The notes under the pieces were generated by a model. It saw only the letters and a list, made by a program, of their open reading frames with translations, was not told the origin of the DNA and ran no database searches. From assembly GCA_021847795.1 (NCBI GenBank), contig JAJZPZ010000017.1, positions 1 through 34,302 of the forward strand: DNA of 34,302 nt, written 5' to 3'. Source of the stretch: Nitrospirota bacterium (GTDB taxonomy: Bacteria > Nitrospirota > Thermodesulfovibrionia > Thermodesulfovibrionales > Dissulfurispiraceae). Both the position numbers and the translations under genes were made by a program. Below, in pieces: positions 31,131 to 34,302 of the stretch; positions within the stretch are counted from its first letter, which is position 1, and the number at the start of each line of letters is the position of its first letter.

Positions 31131-31958
31131 TTACGCGCAATAGACACTTATTTTTCTGATTATTTCCACGTACACGGATTCCCCGACTTTCAACGTATCT
31201 AAAAGCGCCTGGGGGTTTTTCTCCGTAGACTTGCCAACGCCTACCCCGGCGTCGAGCACCACTTTGTCTGCCATCCTGACGATATAGCAGAGCAGGTCTT
31301 TGTATTCAATTGTCTGTGAGCTTGTGAAATGCTTGATCTCTTCATTATGGTGGTTCATGATGGTGTAGTCGTAGATTTCCGGCAGTTTCCATTTGTGTGC
31401 GACCAGGCTGCCGATCCGGCAATGGTTGACGCCGAACAGTTCTTCCTCTGCCTCAAAAGAAGAGCGCCGCTCTCTCTTTATTTTTTCATTGAGCGCTTTG
31501 TATCGTGCAGGAGCATTGGCAGAGAGAACGGTCTTTCCGATGTCGTGGAGCAGTCCTGCCACAAGGGCCTCTTCCTCTGTTACGATTTTTGCATGTCTTG
31601 CAAGCAGGGCAGAGGCTGAAGAAACCGCCATTGCATGGTGTATGAGGGTCGGGTCAAGGTCCTTGCCGGAGAGCTGGTTTATTAAGGAGATAACCGAAAC
31701 AAGGGCAACCATGTTGTGCATTCCGATGGCCATAATCGCCTCGGAGAGGGTAGTGATGGACTTTCCTGTCTGGTAAAAGGGCGCATTGGCTATTTTCAGG
31801 ATATTCGCAGTCAGCGCCTGGTCATCCAGGATCAGGGTTTCCATTTTCCTCAGAGACGAGAGTTCGTCCTCGAGAAGGGCAAGCACCTTTATAGCCACAT
31901 CGGGCATGCCGGGGATGTCGACGGCATCAAGCGTGATTTTCCTGAACAGTTCTTCCAT
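31131..31958 (-). CDS. HDOD-domain signalling protein
   Basis: 275 aa; ATG at 31958 with GAGGG seven bases upstream and two bases past the APH-fold stop. Residues about 10-205 form an HDOD domain: IPGMPDVAIKVLALLED, LTANILKIANAPFY, TTLSEAIMAIGMHNMVALV and an AGLLHDIGKTVL segment that still carries the HD pair. HDOD proteins lie in chemotaxis, motility, DNA-damage and cyclic-di-GMP pathways, usually without enzymatic activity. The carboxyl 70 residues are helical. It may share a transcript with the kinase-like gene upstream. Confidence 0.9.
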   Translation of the reverse strand: MEELFRKITLDAVDIPGMPDVAIKVLALLEDELSSLRKMETLILDDQALTANILKIANAPFYQTGKSITTLSEAIMAIGMHNMVALVSVISLINQLSGKDLDPTLIHHAMAVSSASALLARHAKIVTEEEALVAGLLHDIGKTVLSANAPARYKALNEKIKRERRSSFEAEEELFGVNHCRIGSLVAHKWKLPEIYDYTIMNHHNEEIKHFTSSQTIEYKDLLCYIVRMADKVVLDAGVGVGKSTEKNPQALLDTLKVGESVYVEIIRKISVYCA

Positions 31959-31960
31959 AG

Positions 31961-33007
31961 TTAACCCTCTATATAGTTATTGATATTCCGGACATCAAAT
32001 CTTTCCGATGAGAGGACATTCCTGACAAAGGTGAAGATCTTGCTGCGCACATCAGGCTGCAAATCAGGGTAAAATACGGGGTTGGCCACAACTGCCCCCC
32101 GAAAGGCGAAAAACGGCGCAAGCACCCCGGGCAGTTCATGATCCCCTGAGAATTCGATATACTTTCTGAAAAAAAGCTCGAGCCCTTCAAGGTACGGCCC
32201 GAGAACAGACCCATAGCGCTTAAGGGAAAAGAAAATATAGTTGATCGTCAGGGCCGTTATATCATCAGCAGCATCTCCCCAGGGACCGCGACTACGGTCG
32301 AGGAGGATGAAGTCCGAATCTGATGTGAACCAGATGTTGCCGGGATGAAAATCCCCGTGTATGCGGACCAGGCGATGGGCTTTCGGCTTCAGCCGCGCTC
32401 TCCAGTCTATGCACATCTTTTCTATTTCAGCCATCTGCCCGTAGCTCAGGGTGCCGTCCGGGTAGGTATCGAATACCCCCATCAGGCATTCGCCGTGTCC
32501 TATGGTGTCGCGTATTTTTCTCCAGTAAAGGGTGCGGGACTCTTTCCTGAGTGAATGAATATCTGCAAGATAAGAGGTCATTGCCGTTATTTTCCCGATA
32601 TCCGTGGGCGTGAGCGCCTCTTTCCGGGAGAACTCCGCCAGATCATGGAAATAATGCCTGCCTTCCCCCTTTTCCATCAGGAGGTAGTATTCCTTGCCCC
32701 CGCCGATGGACTTTATTGAGCCGTCTTCCTTTTCAGAAAGCACATCAAGGGCTCTGACATGTTTGGGAAGGTGTCCATATTCATCAAGGTCCAGGAGGAA
32801 CACCGAGGCCCTGTCAGCAGGGTAATCGTGCCCCAGGCCTTCGGGAAAGAGGGACTTCACCACATAAGTTTTAAGCCCTTCGGGGGTGCTTATCTCCGCC
32901 AGAAAGCCCGAGCCCTGGACCCCGGAGCCGAGTTTCCTGATATCCACAGCAGTGGCGCCGCAGAATTCCTTCTTCAGGTAGCCCCTCAACGCCTCTTCAT
33001 TCATCAT
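31961..33007 (-). CDS. Aminoglycoside phosphotransferase (APH)-fold kinase-like protein
   Basis: 348 aa; ATG at 33007. The amino lobe has a Gly-rich segment (KLGSGVQGSGFLAEI) and a Lys in YVVKSLFPEG. The catalytic loop IHGDFHPGNIW carries Asp and Asn, and FILLDRSRGPWGDAADDITA takes the place of the D-x-D/DFG segment. This fits the APH/choline kinase superfamily, which phosphorylates small molecules; antibiotic resistance should not be assumed. The gene is followed after two bases by the HDOD gene, so the two may serve one pathway. Confidence 0.85.
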   Translation of the reverse strand: MMNEEALRGYLKKEFCGATAVDIRKLGSGVQGSGFLAEISTPEGLKTYVVKSLFPEGLGHDYPADRASVFLLDLDEYGHLPKHVRALDVLSEKEDGSIKSIGGGKEYYLLMEKGEGRHYFHDLAEFSRKEALTPTDIGKITAMTSYLADIHSLRKESRTLYWRKIRDTIGHGECLMGVFDTYPDGTLSYGQMAEIEKMCIDWRARLKPKAHRLVRIHGDFHPGNIWFTSDSDFILLDRSRGPWGDAADDITALTINYIFFSLKRYGSVLGPYLEGLELFFRKYIEFSGDHELPGVLAPFFAFRGAVVANPVFYPDLQPDVRSKIFTFVRNVLSSERFDVRNINNYIEG

Positions 33008-33101
33008 GACCGCCTCCGTTTCCCCATCCGGTGCAGACAGGTTTCATGCGGCAAAGAGTCCTGCAATCACGACCGACCGGAATGCACTTTTGGATTACTG
33101 C

Positions 33102-34217
33102 TTACGGCTTCCAGTACTCCTCGAATTTTCCGTTCTTCGTGAGCCAGACAACGTAAGGAGAACGGGAAACATCCCCCTTGTCCGTAAACTTTGTTTTCCC
33201 GAGCGCTCCGGAAAACTCCAGTGCATGGAGCTTTTCCGTTACTGCCTTTCCATCAACTGTTCCCGCTTCTTTTATCGCGGTCAGGAGAATGTTGACGGCA
33301 TCGTATGCGTATACGGAATAGGGCCCTGGTTCACCGAACTTCGCATGGTACTTTTCCAGGAAGTCTTTTGCCGCAGGAATATTTTTAGGGTCAGGGCTGA
33401 AGGTCAGATACGTTCCTTCTGCCTCTTTGCTTCCCGCAATCTCCACGAACTTGGGGTCAATGCTGCCGTCGCCGCTCAGGAAGGGTGCGGTGATGTTCAC
33501 TTCGCGTGCCTGCTTTACCAGGAGTCCTGTCTCGGGATAGATGCCCCCGAAGAAGATGAGGTCGGGACTTTTCTCCTTTATCGAGGTGAGCACTGGCTTG
33601 AAATCCGTGTCGCCCTTGGTTATCCCTCCATAGTACACTACTTCTGCCGCAGTGCCGAGGTATTTTCTGAAGAGACCGGCAAAGCCCTGCCCATAGGTGG
33701 TTTTATCATGGAGTATCGCCACTCTTTTTACCTTGAGTCTGTCTTTTGCGAAATCCGCTGCCACCTTGCCCTGCTGCGCATCTGTTCCGCATACCCTGAA
33801 AACACCCGGGTTGCCCCGTTCGGTAAGCAGGGGGTTTGTCGAGGCCGGGGTGATCATGGGGACGTTTGCCCTGCTGTAAACATCGGAGGCAGGGATGGAG
33901 CAGCTGGAATTGAAATGCCCTATGATTCCCACAGCCCCTTCATTTATCATTTTATTTGCAACCGACACCGCCTGTTTCGGGTCAGCCTGGTCATCGCCGA
34001 TAAGGACCTTTATCTTTTTCCCGAGCACACCGCCTTTGCTGTTCCATTCATCTACTGCTATGCTGACGCCGTTTCTGAAATCATTGCCCATCTTTGCTTC
34101 AGCCCCGGTCATCTGTGCAGCGACACCTACCTTTATTACCTCCTCCTTCTTTGTGCAGCCTGCTCCCATGATGGCTGCACACAATAAGGCTGTGAGTAAA
34201 ACAATACACCTCTTCAT
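33102..34217 (-). CDS. LivK-like substrate-binding lipoprotein (branched-chain amino acid type)
   Basis: 371 aa from the ATG at 34217, with GGAGG eight bases upstream. A signal peptide ends in the lipobox MGAGC with the acylated Cys21. The mature protein is a type-1 periplasmic binding fold: VGVAAQMTGAEAKMGNDFRN, then NEGAVGIIGHFNSSCSIPAS, then VYYGGITKGDTDFKPVL and the carboxyl hinge DAVNILLTAIKEAGTVDG. It would deliver amino acids or similar ligands to an ABC permease; no permease genes follow within the window, and the region past 34217 to the end is only its 5' leader. Confidence 0.94.
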   Translation of the reverse strand: MKRCIVLLTALLCAAIMGAGCTKKEEVIKVGVAAQMTGAEAKMGNDFRNGVSIAVDEWNSKGGVLGKKIKVLIGDDQADPKQAVSVANKMINEGAVGIIGHFNSSCSIPASDVYSRANVPMITPASTNPLLTERGNPGVFRVCGTDAQQGKVAADFAKDRLKVKRVAILHDKTTYGQGFAGLFRKYLGTAAEVVYYGGITKGDTDFKPVLTSIKEKSPDLIFFGGIYPETGLLVKQAREVNITAPFLSGDGSIDPKFVEIAGSKEAEGTYLTFSPDPKNIPAAKDFLEKYHAKFGEPGPYSVYAYDAVNILLTAIKEAGTVDGKAVTEKLHALEFSGALGKTKFTDKGDVSRSPYVVWLTKNGKFEEYWKP

Positions 34218-34302
34218 GCTCAAACCTCCTTCATTCTCCCCGGCAAAGGCCATTGCCGGTTCAGGGCTCTGCAGTTCCCTGCTACGGACAAAAATCTTTT
34301 CG

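Noticed and set aside
31961-33007. Aminoglycoside resistance gene
   Set aside because: Only the kinase fold is supported. The DRSRGPWGD variant and the HDOD neighbour do not point to antibiotic resistance.
33006-34187. Long 393-codon open frame on the plus strand
   Set aside because: It is antisense to the LivK-like gene, which has a signal peptide, lipobox, ribosome site and family motifs; the plus frame shows none.
1-34302. CRISPR arrays, rRNA and tRNA genes
   Set aside because: No regularly spaced identical repeats and no tRNA or rRNA signature were seen by eye; a tRNA search program would be decisive.

Overview
The window looks like chromosomal DNA of an anaerobic or microaerophilic, GC-moderate Gram-negative bacterium, most plausibly a Nitrospirota (Thermodesulfovibrionia-like) or deltaproteobacterial-grade lineage. 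The reasons are a b6-type cytochrome complex paired with a multihaem cytochrome c instead of cytochrome f, an outer-membrane porin resembling DUF3373 proteins, a split transketolase, and several small cysteine-rich proteins. This placement is inference from gene content; there is no rRNA or other phylogenetic marker in the window.

Layout. Positions 1-5,400 are accessory in character: a large protein with a degenerate nuclease-like N-terminus and a HEPN-like C-terminal motif, the C-terminal remnant of a REP-associated (Y1/RAYT) transposase, an overlapping pair made of an unknown protein and a dual-specificity-type phosphatase, an RRM RNA-binding protein behind a truncated nitroreductase, and a non-coding cluster with a 6S RNA (strong promoter), a second structured element and a 46-aa ORF. 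Positions 5,450-15,900 hold scattered single genes on both strands: a PAS histidine kinase, an orphan fliL, two paralogous small membrane proteins, a degenerate NERD protein, an AI-2E-type permease, cysteine-cluster and zinc-ribbon proteins, a HIT protein, a LysE exporter, a deleted yggS pseudogene and a stand-alone LigD-type polymerase.

Positions 15,955-19,461 (minus strand) form a tight electron-transfer operon in the order subunit IV-like, Rieske, cytochrome b6-like, multihaem cytochrome c. The b6-like subunit keeps the four haem-b histidines at the same numbers as plastid b6, and a Cys35 that carries haem ci in b6f-type complexes. Next come a small exported protein and, divergently, a porin, then a TlpA-like thioredoxin with a small lipoprotein.

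Positions 23,011-29,079 (plus strand) are a compact run: the two transketolase halves, ftsE, ftsX, an EnvC-like murein hydrolase activator and a CtpA-type processing protease. FtsEX-EnvC should control septal peptidoglycan hydrolysis, and the protease probably acts in the same envelope space. The rest holds a DEDDy exonuclease, a small membrane peptide, a second YkgJ-type protein, an HDOD protein, an APH-fold kinase and a LivK-like binding lipoprotein.

A recurring theme is families of short repeats and palindromes between genes (8319-8356, 15179-15200, 27660-27746, 29092-29222), which in places have grown into coding ends. A second theme is gene decay: transposase, nitroreductase and yggS remnants, and nuclease folds with lost catalytic residues.
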